A stretch of 64,000 bases of DNA from Vibrio japonicus (GTDB lineage: Bacteria > Pseudomonadota > Gammaproteobacteria > Enterobacterales > Vibrionaceae). How positions within the stretch are numbered: the stretch's first letter is position 1; every line of letters begins with the position of its first letter. The position numbers and the translations under genes are program-made. Location of the stretch: assembly GCF_024582835.1 (NCBI RefSeq), contig NZ_CP102097.1:1-64000 (forward strand). Reading direction: 5' to 3'. The notes under the pieces were generated by a model. That model was not told where the DNA came from. It ran no database searches and worked only from the letters and a program-made list of their open reading frames with translations. Of this stretch, positions 19,237 to 26,585 are shown piece after piece.

Positions 19237-20376
19237 ATGACAAAATTAATTAGAGTCCTCCCACTTTCCGTTGCGCTCTTTGCTTCGAGCGCGACTGCTG
19301 CCAATTATGCAATCGAAGCAAGAGGTGACGCGATGGGTGGAGTAGGCGTTGTATCAGCAAACTTTCTTACAGCCCCATTTTATAACCCAGCCCTAACAGC
19401 CATCTATCGCCGCAACGATGATCTCGGCATGATTTTACCTAGTATTGGTTTGACTTATAACGACCAAGACTCTTTCATCGACGATATTGATAAGGCAGCA
19501 GATCTTATTGACGAGGTGCAAAGCGACCCTAGCAAGGCTGGTGAATTAGAACAAGCACTCGACGATCTTCATGGCGATCAGCTCAAAGTTGAACTCGGAG
19601 GTGTTGTTGCATTTGCGCTACCTAACCGTTTTGTAGCCGCTAATGCCTTTGGTAAAGCCTATACAGAATCTTACGTGAGTCCATCTATTGCCGATACAGG
19701 AAATATCGTTGATGACGCCAATGATAGTAGAATTCAGGCGGTTTCTGTCGCAGTGACCGAAGTAGGGTTAGCGCTAGCAAAGTATCAAACGTTCATGGGG
19801 CAGCATATCGCCGTTGGCGTTTCTCCAAAATTGCAACGTATTTATACCTATGCATATGAAGCAACGCTCAAGGATTACGATCTAAAAGACGTCAGGGATA
19901 ACTCCACGGGTGAAACAGTTTTGAATGCAGATGCAGGGTTTGTTTGGTTTTACGGTCCGTTGAGAGCCGGGATCTCAGCGAGTAATATAGTGGCGAGAGA
20001 TATTGAAACGAAATCGATGCCATCAAACCCAAATCAAACGTACTCATATAAATTACGCCCAAGCTATACAGTAGGCTTTGGACTTGTCGCTGACTATGCC
20101 ACGTTGAGTGTGGACTACGATCTGAATGAAGAAAAACGCTACACAGGGTTCGACGACAACACTCAAATGCTACGCGTTGGTGGCGAAATTGATCTGCTTC
20201 GCCAGCTTAAATTAAGGGCAGGGTGGAAGCGTAATCTAGCGTACGACAATTTAGACGATACATTAACCGCAGGTATCGGTCTTTCTCCGCTTAACTTGTT
20301 TCAACTAGATATTGGTGCGAGTTACACCAATGAAAACTCCATGGGCGGCTACATCAATTTCTTGACGAGCTACTAA
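19237..20376 (+). CDS. vxrD: VxrD, TraF-like outer-membrane barrel protein
   Basis: A 379-residue protein with signal peptide MTKLIRVLPLSVALFASSATA and a C-terminal half of alternating strands ending TSY, of the kind annotated conjugal transfer TraF (TraF_2-like). There is no link to conjugation here: it is the fourth gene of the chromosomal vxr operon. The N-terminal NYAIEARGDAMGGVGVVSA is the typical FadL/TraF-like start of the mature barrel. It probably lies in the outer membrane; cargo or partner is unknown. Confidence 0.83.
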   Translation: MTKLIRVLPLSVALFASSATAANYAIEARGDAMGGVGVVSANFLTAPFYNPALTAIYRRNDDLGMILPSIGLTYNDQDSFIDDIDKAADLIDEVQSDPSKAGELEQALDDLHGDQLKVELGGVVAFALPNRFVAANAFGKAYTESYVSPSIADTGNIVDDANDSRIQAVSVAVTEVGLALAKYQTFMGQHIAVGVSPKLQRIYTYAYEATLKDYDLKDVRDNSTGETVLNADAGFVWFYGPLRAGISASNIVARDIETKSMPSNPNQTYSYKLRPSYTVGFGLVADYATLSVDYDLNEEKRYTGFDDNTQMLRVGGEIDLLRQLKLRAGWKRNLAYDNLDDTLTAGIGLSPLNLFQLDIGASYTNENSMGGYINFLTSY

Positions 20377-20413
20377 AATCCATTTGTAGTGTTCTCCCAT
20401 CCGTAATATAGTC

Positions 20414-20442
20414 GGCCTCTTAAAGAAATAGGGGCCTTTTTT
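20414..20442 (+). terminator. Intrinsic terminator/attenuator abutting the vxrE start codon
   Basis: GGCCTC and GGGGCC arms (six pairs, one G-U), an eleven-base A-rich loop and six T running directly into the ATG of vxrE. The GGGG that would serve as the vxrE ribosome site is the 3' arm of the stem. The element could therefore both stop transcription from vxrD and, if read through, mask vxrE translation. Seen directly; function inferred. Confidence 0.75.
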
Positions 20443-20589
20443 ATGTTTGATGAATTACCACAGCTCAGTCATGAAGAGCAGCAAAAAGCTGTAGAAAAAA
20501 TTCAAGAGCTGATGGCGGAAGGAATCAGCACAGCACAAGCCATCAAAATAGTCGCAGAGCAGATTCGCGAAGAGGCTAAAAAGCGTTAA
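20443..20589 (+). CDS. vxrE: VxrE, UPF0181 (YoaH-like) small protein
   Basis: A 48-residue cytoplasmic helical protein beginning [20 protein letters not shown] and containing [19 protein letters not shown], which matches the UPF0181/YoaH family. It is the fifth gene of the vxr operon in V. cholerae. Function is unknown. It is separated from vxrD by an intrinsic terminator that touches its start codon, and is followed by another strong terminator, so it may be expressed partly on its own. Confidence 0.85.
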   Translation: MFDELPQLSHEEQQKAVEKIQELMAEGISTAQAIKIVAEQIREEAKKR

Positions 20590-20618
20590 TCCTAAAACCA
20601 GTACAGCTGAAACAACTC

Positions 20619-20657
20619 AATCCCAAGCATACGTCATAAGTATCTTGGGATTTTTTA
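20619..20657 (+). terminator. Intrinsic terminator after vxrE
   Basis: AATCCCAAG and CTTGGGATT arms, inner ATAC/GTAT pairing, then a T run. Confidence 0.88.
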
Positions 20658-21346
20658 TGCCCATTTAAAACACTATAACTAAATTTGCTTCCCCAAAAAC
20701 AAAAGTTCTCGATTACCTTTCTAAAATGTCATGGTTTATTTTTTTTGTAAATTAAGTTTAACCATGTCACCACACTAAAATTTCTTTGGTGAAATGCGAT
20801 TTTATTTCTATATTTCTACTTAGTATCAATAACTTATGGTGGGTATTTGTTCTGAGTTCAATGTCGAAATCATACCGGTGTAATTAAATTACAAATAACT
20901 TTCTTTAATATAAACCAAGCCATTTACCGAAGCATAATAACCTGTATCATTACAGTGTCACATAAAAAGTCGCGATTAAGATTGTCTGGAGTGAATACTC
21001 AAGCAGTTAACCGGTTTGTTAGATCGTGATCCTATTACCGCGTAAAATCGTCTCAAATTTGAGCCTTTTTATAGATAGGAGCTGTATGAACCTGAGTTTT
21101 TTGTTTTTTATAAACTCGTTCAATTGGTCGGTATTCGCTTAAACCTACTGATATTTATCAAGTAACGGTGCTGTTGTTTTGCAGCAACCAACTGCAAGAA
21201 TAGTCCAGTAAAGCGGTTTTACACTTCACTTGTTTTATATTCTGCCGTTACCTACGCTTTAGTGGTTATTGAAATTAATTTCTTTTTTGTCAATAAGGCA
21301 TGTGCTCGTTAGAGCCCTTACGTAATACTATAAAAAGGAATTCAGA
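20658..21346. other. Long A/T-rich gap before the lipoprotein pair
   Basis: About 690 bases without a recognisable gene. The only coding hint is a 19-codon frame at 21086-21142 with GGAG five bases before its ATG (Phe-rich peptide MNLSFLFFINSFNWSVFA). The last 120 bases hold the leader stem-loop of the first lipoprotein gene. The compositional change relative to the vxr operon is compatible with an accessory insertion, but I see no transposase, attachment site or repeat border. Confidence 0.5.
21225..21346 (+). promoter_or_regulatory. Leader with imperfect stem-loop upstream of lipoprotein 1
   Basis: Shares with the leader at 22262-22369 the blocks CTTGTTTTATATTC, GTTACCTACGCT, TTAGAGC and TATAAAAAGGAATT. 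In between, TTATTGA/TCAATAA pair around a pyrimidine-rich loop, and GCTTTAG can pair with GTTAGAGC further out, so a stem-loop exists at the same place as the perfect one in copy 2 although most stem bases differ. Confidence 0.55.
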
Positions 21347-22201
21347 ATGAAATATTCATTATTATTCGCGTTCTTAATAGCAGCAACCATGGCAGGGTGT
21401 GGCGGTGGTGGTGATGACTCCAGTACAAATACGAGCACTGAGAGTAAAACTGAAAGTAGTACTGATAGTGATACTGGTGGTGGTGATGATAGCCCCGACG
21501 GTGGTGACGATAATACTGATAGTGGCGATGATATCCCGGATGATGGTGATGATAGTCCTGACGGTGGTGACGACGGTACATCAGAACATGTGCTTGACGG
21601 CCTTTATTTAAATGATACAGATCTAGCAATATTGTTGATTGATTCTGATTTACCTACTCAATCAGTTTTATTTGGTGATTACTCGGGTAGTAACTCCGCT
21701 CTGATTAATGATTCACACGCTATCAGTGGTAATACGATGACGACTACCGGAGCTGCTATGTCGTCTTCTGGTACTTATTCTTATGACGCCAGTCTTGAAA
21801 CTACAATTGACGCAACAATTGAAGGGGCGACAATTACTAGCACAATCGACGGTACAGGTTTTATTTATTCATTTAATCGTGTACAAGATAGCGCGCCGTT
21901 AGGAGATATTGTAGGTGAACATATCAACGGCGATGATGGTTCACTCTGGACTATCTATAGTGATTCAACGTTTATTGTTGTGGGTGGTACATGTACAGTG
22001 ACAGGAACACTTGAAAGAGTGAAGTACTATTACATTGCTGATAATGTCGAAACCACAAACTGCGCCTCAGATCCTTTGAACGCTACAGATTACAAAGCAC
22101 GTGTTGTGACAGTGGAACAATTTGGGTTCAAATATTTACTCGCAGTATTTATGAATGATTCAGCTGTTATTTTGGAAAGTACACTGTTGCAACCTCAATA
22201 A
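21347..22201 (+). CDS. Asp/Gly-repeat lipoprotein, unknown (paralog 1)
   Basis: Not a family I can name. The protein has 284 residues with a lipoprotein signal ending MAGC (lipid-bearing Cys near residue 18). It then has a Ser/Thr/Asp-rich linker including four consecutive seven-residue repeats (GDDSPDG-like, residues 46-73, coded by 21-base DNA repeats), and a folded domain from about residue 83 with beta-strand character and two Cys (GTCTVTG, TTNCASD) that could form a disulfide. Strong ribosome site AAAAGGAATTCAGA. The downstream gene is a paralog lacking the acidic repeats. Surface exposure after lipid anchoring is inferred. Confidence 0.75.
   Translation: MKYSLLFAFLIAATMAGCGGGGDDSSTNTSTESKTESSTDSDTGGGDDSPDGGDDNTDSGDDIPDDGDDSPDGGDDGTSEHVLDGLYLNDTDLAILLIDSDLPTQSVLFGDYSGSNSALINDSHAISGNTMTTTGAAMSSSGTYSYDASLETTIDATIEGATITSTIDGTGFIYSFNRVQDSAPLGDIVGEHINGDDGSLWTIYSDSTFIVVGGTCTVTGTLERVKYYYIADNVETTNCASDPLNATDYKARVVTVEQFGFKYLLAVFMNDSAVILESTLLQPQ
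21482..21574 (+). repeat. 21-base in-frame tandem repeat coding GDDxxDx
   Basis: Four diverged 21-base units starting at 21482, 21503, 21524 and 21545, plus a partial unit at 21566 (GGTGACGAC). Each encodes seven residues starting Gly-Asp-Asp. The repeats lie in the linker of lipoprotein 1 and are absent from its paralog. Confidence 0.85.
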
Positions 22202-22294
22202 ACAAACCAATAACACTTTGGTGTGTAAAAAGGATAATTAAGACAGGAGGTAAATTTTAAAATTCTTAACTTGTTTTATATTCCTCTGTTACCT

Positions 22295-22340
22295 ACGCTC
22301 TAACTACAAGTGATATTAATGTCACTTGTAGTTAGAGCGT
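22295..22340. repeat. Perfect 19-base inverted repeat upstream of lipoprotein 2
   Basis: ACGCTCTAACTACAAGTGA and its exact reverse complement, separated by eight bases (TATTAATG). It has no T run, so it is not a standard terminator, and it sits 29 bases before the ATG, where an RNA hairpin would be in the leader. The equivalent place in copy 1 keeps an imperfect hairpin. Confidence 0.8.
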
Positions 22341-22369
22341 TTGGGTAATATTGTAAAAAGGAATTTAGA

Positions 22370-23110
22370 ATGAAATACACATTGTTCTCTCTCGTTATAG
22401 CAGCAACCATAGCAGGGTGTGGTGGTGGTGACAGTGGTGGTAGTTCCAGTAATAGTACAGATGGTGGGACAGGTGGTTCAAGCAGTACTTCAGGACACGG
22501 GTTAGATGGTATTTACCTGAATAGTACCGACTTAGCAATATTGCTAATAGATACTGATTTACCTACTCAATCAGTATTTTTCAGTAGTTTCGAAAGTAGT
22601 AGTAGCTCTGTCTTAATTAATGATACCCACTCAATCAGTGGTAATACAATAACGACTAAAGGAGCAACTCTGTCGTTTTCAGGCACATATTCGCATGATG
22701 CAAATCTTGAGACCAAGATAGATGTGACCGATGATGGCGCAACAATGCGCGGCGTCATCAACAATACCAATTTTATTTTTTCGTTTGAACGCACTCAAGG
22801 TAGTGCACCTTTAGCTGATATTGTCGGTATATATACTAATCCTGATGACGCTTCAGTTTGGACGATCAATAGTGATTCAACGTTTACTGTTGTCGGTACA
22901 TGTTTGGTTAGTGGTACTCTTAAACAAGTGAAGCACTATTACACTGCTGACAATGTTGAAACGTCGAATTGTATTGCTGACTCTTTAAATGCAACTGACT
23001 ACAAAGCACATATTGTGACGGTAGAGCAATTTGGCATTAAGTATTTGCTTGCTGTATTAACTAATGACTCAGTTGTTATGTGGGGAAGTACGCCATTATT
23101 TCCGGAATAA
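22370..23110 (+). CDS. Lipoprotein, unknown (paralog 2)
   Basis: A 246-residue paralog of the gene at 21347: lipoprotein signal ending IAGC, a short Ser/Gly/Thr linker without the acidic repeats, then the same domain (HGLDGIYLNSTDLAILLIDTDLP, TQSV, SGN, GTYS, ITSTI/MRGVI, VEQFGIKYLLAV), with the two Cys conserved (GTCLVSG, SNCIAD). Preceded by a leader carrying the perfect inverted repeat and AAAAAGGAATTTAGA. The pair arose by tandem duplication that included the leader. Possibly an adhesin-like or matrix-exposed lipoprotein; no evidence beyond signal and composition. Confidence 0.75.
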   Translation: MKYTLFSLVIAATIAGCGGGDSGGSSSNSTDGGTGGSSSTSGHGLDGIYLNSTDLAILLIDTDLPTQSVFFSSFESSSSSVLINDTHSISGNTITTKGATLSFSGTYSHDANLETKIDVTDDGATMRGVINNTNFIFSFERTQGSAPLADIVGIYTNPDDASVWTINSDSTFTVVGTCLVSGTLKQVKHYYTADNVETSNCIADSLNATDYKAHIVTVEQFGIKYLLAVLTNDSVVMWGSTPLFPE

Positions 23111-23222
23111 ACAAATCTTTAGTACGGCTTTTGTTTGAGGTGCTATATACCTCATCCTGCGATAACGTTGATTACTGTAAGGCTGCGTGATCCATTCGCT
23201 AGACTGGATACGCGTTTTTAGT

Positions 23223-23411
23223 TCAGTTCTGTTGACTTAACTTTTCCAACTCCAGCACTGTGAATTGCTTCTGATGCGTTTTTGTTGTTGCTCGAACTCT
23301 TCTTGCTGCTGCTGGGCAAATTTTAAGGCTTGTTGGCGACGGTTTGAGTCTGTTGAACGTGCTCGAGCTTATCGAAGGTTTTGAAGTCCAGCTTTCTATG
23401 ACTGTAAACAA
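23223..23411 (-). pseudogene. Frameshifted gene remnant, unknown
   Basis: No single frame gives a convincing protein, but three frames in turn read as protein-like sequence: LDFKTFDKLEHVQQTQTVA, then RQQALKFAQQQQEEFEQQQK, then THQKQFTVLELEKLSQQN with a stop. Restoring one A in the A-run near 23279 would join the last two. This pattern suggests the 3' end of a decayed gene encoding a Gln-rich coiled protein. I cannot name the parent. The flanking bases from 23111 to 23540 show no other coding signal. Confidence 0.4.
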
Positions 23412-23554
23412 TATGTCCTGAGCAAAAATCCGAAGTAAATAAGGACTAGTGATTGTATGCTAAGGAGACATTTTAACTTTGTGACATTACAACTTTGCTC
23501 TCATGCGCCGGGTGCGCATTACGTGCATTATGTTAAATGTCATCAAGAAATAAT

Positions 23555-23577
23555 AAGGGAGTGTCCACACTCCCTTT
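23555..23577. terminator. Hairpin terminator near yciH end
   Basis: GGGAGTG and CACTCCC arms with a four-base loop followed by TTTTCT on the plus strand. It can end plus-strand transcripts from the lipoprotein side; it lies 115 bases past the yciH stop on the other strand. Confidence 0.7.
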
Positions 23578-23691
23578 TCTATTTCCTATACAGTATCTAC
23601 TTATGGCATTTCTAGATTCGGTTAAACATAATCTATTTACCATAAAATACCTAATAATCAGTTGGTTAATCGTTGATTATCCAACCGACTA

Positions 23692-24003
23692 TTAGCCACC
23701 TGCAAGTTTGACTGTAAAACCTTTCTTCTCTAAGTGAGCTTTAATTTTATCGCGTGCGTCACCCTGAATTTCGATTGTGTCATCTTTAACAGAACCACCA
23801 CAGCCACATACTTTCTTAAGCTCTGCAGCTAATAGTTTTAGTGGCGCGTCATCAAGGTCTAACCCAGAAACCACACACACACCTTTGCCTTTGCGGCCTT
23901 TAGTTTGTCTTTGAATGCGTACGATGCCATCGCCTTTGGGACGTTGGACTTTCTCTTCTTCTGGTTTAATGCGACCAACTTCGGTCGAATATACTAGGCT
24001 CAT
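23692..24003 (-). CDS. yciH: YciH, SUI1/eIF1-like translation factor
   Basis: A 103-residue protein of the SUI1 fold that, in E. coli, can act like eIF1 in initiation fidelity in vitro. The core GKGVCVVSGLDLDDAPLKLLAAELKKVCGCGGSVKDDTIEIQGD contains the conserved GCGGSVKD loop; ends LEKKGFTVKLAGG. It starts seven bases after the stop of the DUF3319-type gene on the same strand, suggesting co-transcription. Confidence 0.93.
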   Translation of the reverse strand: MSLVYSTEVGRIKPEEEKVQRPKGDGIVRIQRQTKGRKGKGVCVVSGLDLDDAPLKLLAAELKKVCGCGGSVKDDTIEIQGDARDKIKAHLEKKGFTVKLAGG

Positions 24004-24009
24004 AGTAAC

Positions 24010-24384
24010 TTACTTCATCTGTTGCTTTTCAGCTCTTTGCTTGGCCTGTAAGTATGCCTCGATGTGCTTTTGAATGGCAAGTTTTCCCCCTTTAATTAGT
24101 TGGCCATTAAACAAGCAGTACCAACCGTTAGCTTCCCCGGTGTCATTTTTCAACAGGTAGCCGTTAAAAACTTCTTGTCTAGCCCCTTGAGCCTGCTTTT
24201 GTGCCGCTAACGAGCTAAATTCTTTAGGATCAATAATAGAAGCTGTATCACAAAACCAATCGATGCTTTTCTTAACTGCAGCCATGCTACCTGACAACAG
24301 ATGTTTTTTAATTTGAACTTGCCAGACTTCGCTTGAATTCCCGACAGTTTTGAGGATAAAACCTCGATAAGAAGCTGCGGCCAT
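24010..24384 (-). CDS. DUF3319-like protein
   Basis: A 124-residue soluble protein with two similar halves: each has an aromatic/Gly strand pair (YRGFILKTVGNSSEVWQV and FNGYLLKNDTGEANGWYCLFNG) followed by a helix (VKKSIDWF, IQKHIEAYL). This internal duplication is visible directly. I recall the family as DUF3319, with no known function. I prefer ATG 24384 over 24393 because GGAAATGATAAC then gives normal ribosome-site spacing. Upstream partner of yciH. Confidence 0.7.
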   Translation of the reverse strand: MAAASYRGFILKTVGNSSEVWQVQIKKHLLSGSMAAVKKSIDWFCDTASIIDPKEFSSLAAQKQAQGARQEVFNGYLLKNDTGEANGWYCLFNGQLIKGGKLAIQKHIEAYLQAKQRAEKQQMK

Positions 24385-24386
24385 AG

Positions 24387-24440
24387 TTATCATTTCCTAG
24401 AGATAAGTTTTTTAATGATAATTGTATATCCATCATTATC
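24387..24440. repeat. Three TTATCATT-type repeats between DUF3319 gene and recombinase
   Basis: TTATCATT at 24387-24394, its reverse complement AATGATAA at 24414-24421 and ATCATTATC at 24432-24440. The last two form TAATGAT/ATCATTA arms around a 12-base spacer. They could be recombinase or regulator sites for the divergent genes; the region is A/T-rich, so chance is possible. Confidence 0.4.
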
Positions 24441-24480
24441 AAGTATATTTATAAAAAACTGATAGTTAGCATGCTGTAAA

Positions 24481-25437
24481 ATGAGAAAGAAGATACGCCC
24501 CATTGAAGACGCTGATGAAATAAAACGCCTAATACGACTATTCTCGCGACATGTAACCTTAGAGCATGTAATAGAATTAACGGATCAGCAATATTCACAT
24601 AATTCCGTTTTGGCAATGACAAAAGATTGGAACTTATTCGTAGAGTTTTGTACTCACAAAGGCGTCGTTCCAATCCCTGCAGCTACAACTGCTCTACGTA
24701 TGTTTATTGAGAAAGAGTCAGCTAAACGCAAATACGCCACCATTAAACGTTACCTTGTCACTATAGGTTTATTTCATAGGATTCTAGGTGTTTCAGACCC
24801 GAGTGCGCACTCTAGCGTAAAGATTGCTATATCGAAGATTCGTTTGAATAAGACTGGTGATGCTAAAGCAGCGACTGCATTTGAGCGCAAGCACTTGAAT
24901 GAAATAACTAAGTTGCTTAGTAATTCAGAACATGCTCGGGATATTAGAAACTTAGCGATGTATTATTTAATGTTTGAATGCCTATTGAAACGAAGCGAAT
25001 TAAAAGCACTCTCAATGGCGCAACTAATGATTAAAGATGATACTACATTGGTTTCGGTTGGTCAGAATTTGTACCCACTATCCACTAATGCCAACGAATT
25101 TCTTTCAAAATGGCTAAAAATTAGAGGATCAAATGGTTCCATAATCTTTACGGCTATCGACAAACATGGGAACGTAAACGATGAACCATTAGATGACTCA
25201 TCGATATATCGTATTTTGCGTAGCGCAAGCGACAAACTTAGATTGGATCTAAAGTTCTCGGGCCAATCTTTGCGCGTTGGTGCTGCGAAAGAGTTAGCAA
25301 GACAAGGGAATAAAGTTAAAGATATTCAGCATCATGGTCGATGGCTTAGCGCGGCAATGCCGTATTACTACATTGGCAATAAAGTACAAGCAGATGCTGA
25401 AAGAATGGTATTTAAACGTTTTAAACCTTGGGATTAG
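24481..25437 (+). CDS. Cre-like tyrosine recombinase with altered catalytic positions
   Basis: A 318-residue tyrosine-recombinase fold: N-terminal SAM-like domain (35-125) and catalytic domain (135-310). The C-terminus aligns closely with phage P1 Cre: SGQSLRVGAAKELARQG against SGHSARVGAARDMARAG, then HHGRWLSAAMPYYYIG with Trp288 and nucleophile Tyr297 at Cre spacing. Two key positions differ: the first catalytic Arg (LLRIAE in Cre) is LLKRSE here (Lys170), and the HxxR His is Gln262. Arg265 is kept. No cargo or integrated element is adjacent. It overlaps the ddl stop by four bases. Activity is uncertain. Confidence 0.85.
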   Translation: MRKKIRPIEDADEIKRLIRLFSRHVTLEHVIELTDQQYSHNSVLAMTKDWNLFVEFCTHKGVVPIPAATTALRMFIEKESAKRKYATIKRYLVTIGLFHRILGVSDPSAHSSVKIAISKIRLNKTGDAKAATAFERKHLNEITKLLSNSEHARDIRNLAMYYLMFECLLKRSELKALSMAQLMIKDDTTLVSVGQNLYPLSTNANEFLSKWLKIRGSNGSIIFTAIDKHGNVNDEPLDDSSIYRILRSASDKLRLDLKFSGQSLRVGAAKELARQGNKVKDIQHHGRWLSAAMPYYYIGNKVQADAERMVFKRFKPWD

Positions 25438-26426
25438 AGTGAACTTCTTACACAATCAGCCAAGAAGTCTGAAAATCTATGTCCGTTATGCTCTAACATC
25501 TTAGGGAACATCGAAATAGGCGTCATCCCCGGGAAGGTGTTAACTTCGTTTAAATAAATGTTCCCGTCAGGTGTTAGAAAGAAATCAATACGAGACAAGT
25601 GACGCAGTTTCATCTGAGTAAACACTTTTTCTGAGCTTGCTTGGATTAAATCAAGCTGCTCATCTGTCAGATTCGTTGCCTCTACTTCTGTTGTAGAATG
25701 ACTTGCTGCACTGTACTTTTCTTCATACGTATAGAAAGCATCTTCCGGTGCTTTAATCTCACCTGGCTTACTAATATAAAGTTTCCCTTGGTATTGATAC
25801 GCAGCCACTTCTAATTCGCGCGGTTTCACTGCTTGCTCTACCAACACTTGATCCGAGTATTGGAATGCATTATCTAAAGCTGGTTTAAGATCGCTTAGAC
25901 TGCACACTTTATAGCAACCTACCGATGAGCCTTGTCGTGCTGCTTTGACAAAAATTGAACCCCACTGGCTTAACGCTTGCTGGCTTTTATCAAGTGAACT
26001 TGCATTATTTTCAGACAAGAATATGTATGGCGTATTTGGGATACCTAATGCGTCATACCAAAGTTTTGAAGTAATTTTGTTAAAGCTATTGGTGCTCGCT
26101 TCTGGACCACAGCCTAAATAAGGGATACCTGACAGCTCCAACATAGACTGGATATCTCCAGTTTCACCAGGATAGCCATGTATACACGGTACGACAAAAT
26201 CAATTTTTGTTGACTGCTCTTCTGTATTTAACGTGCCTTTGTTTGTATCAAGGTATGCTAGTTTACCTTCATCAGTGAACCAACCATCCGAGTTCATTTC
26301 AACGCGAACAACGTTAAAATCTGGTGTTTTTGCTAACTGTTCTTGAACAAAGTTTGCGGACACTAGAGAAACTTCGTGCTCTGAAGAGCCGCCTCCGCAT
26401 AGAAGTAATATTGTCGTATTTTTCAT
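25434..26426 (-). CDS. ddl: D-alanine--D-alanine ligase
   Basis: Cytoplasmic ATP-grasp enzyme making the D-Ala-D-Ala dipeptide for peptidoglycan. The protein has 330 residues: N-terminal CGGGSSEHEVSLVSA, ATP-binding core VKAARQGSSVGCYKV, and catalytic/metal-binding C-terminus SRIDFFLTPDGNIYLNEVNTFPGMTP. It is a stand-alone gene, not in the ftsQ cluster, so it is DdlA-like in context. Its stop overlaps the convergent recombinase stop. Confidence 0.93.
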   Translation of the reverse strand: MKNTTILLLCGGGSSEHEVSLVSANFVQEQLAKTPDFNVVRVEMNSDGWFTDEGKLAYLDTNKGTLNTEEQSTKIDFVVPCIHGYPGETGDIQSMLELSGIPYLGCGPEASTNSFNKITSKLWYDALGIPNTPYIFLSENNASSLDKSQQALSQWGSIFVKAARQGSSVGCYKVCSLSDLKPALDNAFQYSDQVLVEQAVKPRELEVAAYQYQGKLYISKPGEIKAPEDAFYTYEEKYSAASHSTTEVEATNLTDEQLDLIQASSEKVFTQMKLRHLSRIDFFLTPDGNIYLNEVNTFPGMTPISMFPKMLEHNGHRFSDFLADCVRSSL

Positions 26427-26551
26427 TAAAAAATCTTTCCGTGATACAACAGGTGTATTAATGGCCTCATGATAATAGAAAGCTCAGGAAGTTACACGAT
26501 TTTAACGTCAAATCGAAGTTATTATCATGTAACTGACCAATAATTACACAC

Positions 26552-26576
26552 AAAAAAAAGGGGCAGTTCCGCCCCC
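26552..26576 (-). terminator. Intrinsic terminator after SPOR lipoprotein gene
   Basis: On the minus strand GGGGC and GCCCC arms around a six-base loop are followed by eight T. It lies nine bases past the stop of the 26586 gene. Confidence 0.88.
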
Positions 26577-26585
26577 TACTTTGAA

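Noticed and set aside
19237..20376. Conjugation function for the TraF-like gene
   Set aside because: It is a member of the chromosomal vxr operon; no other transfer gene, relaxase or origin of transfer is nearby.
22262..22369. Possible integron attC site around the 19-base inverted repeat
   Set aside because: The arms have no RYYYAAC/GTTRRRY core-site pair at the ends, the length and loop do not fit Vibrio attC repeats, and no integrase gene of the IntI type is present.
24481..25437. Integrase marking an integrated genomic island
   Set aside because: The genes on both sides are core (yciH pair and ddl), no tRNA or direct repeat borders were seen, and no cargo is present.
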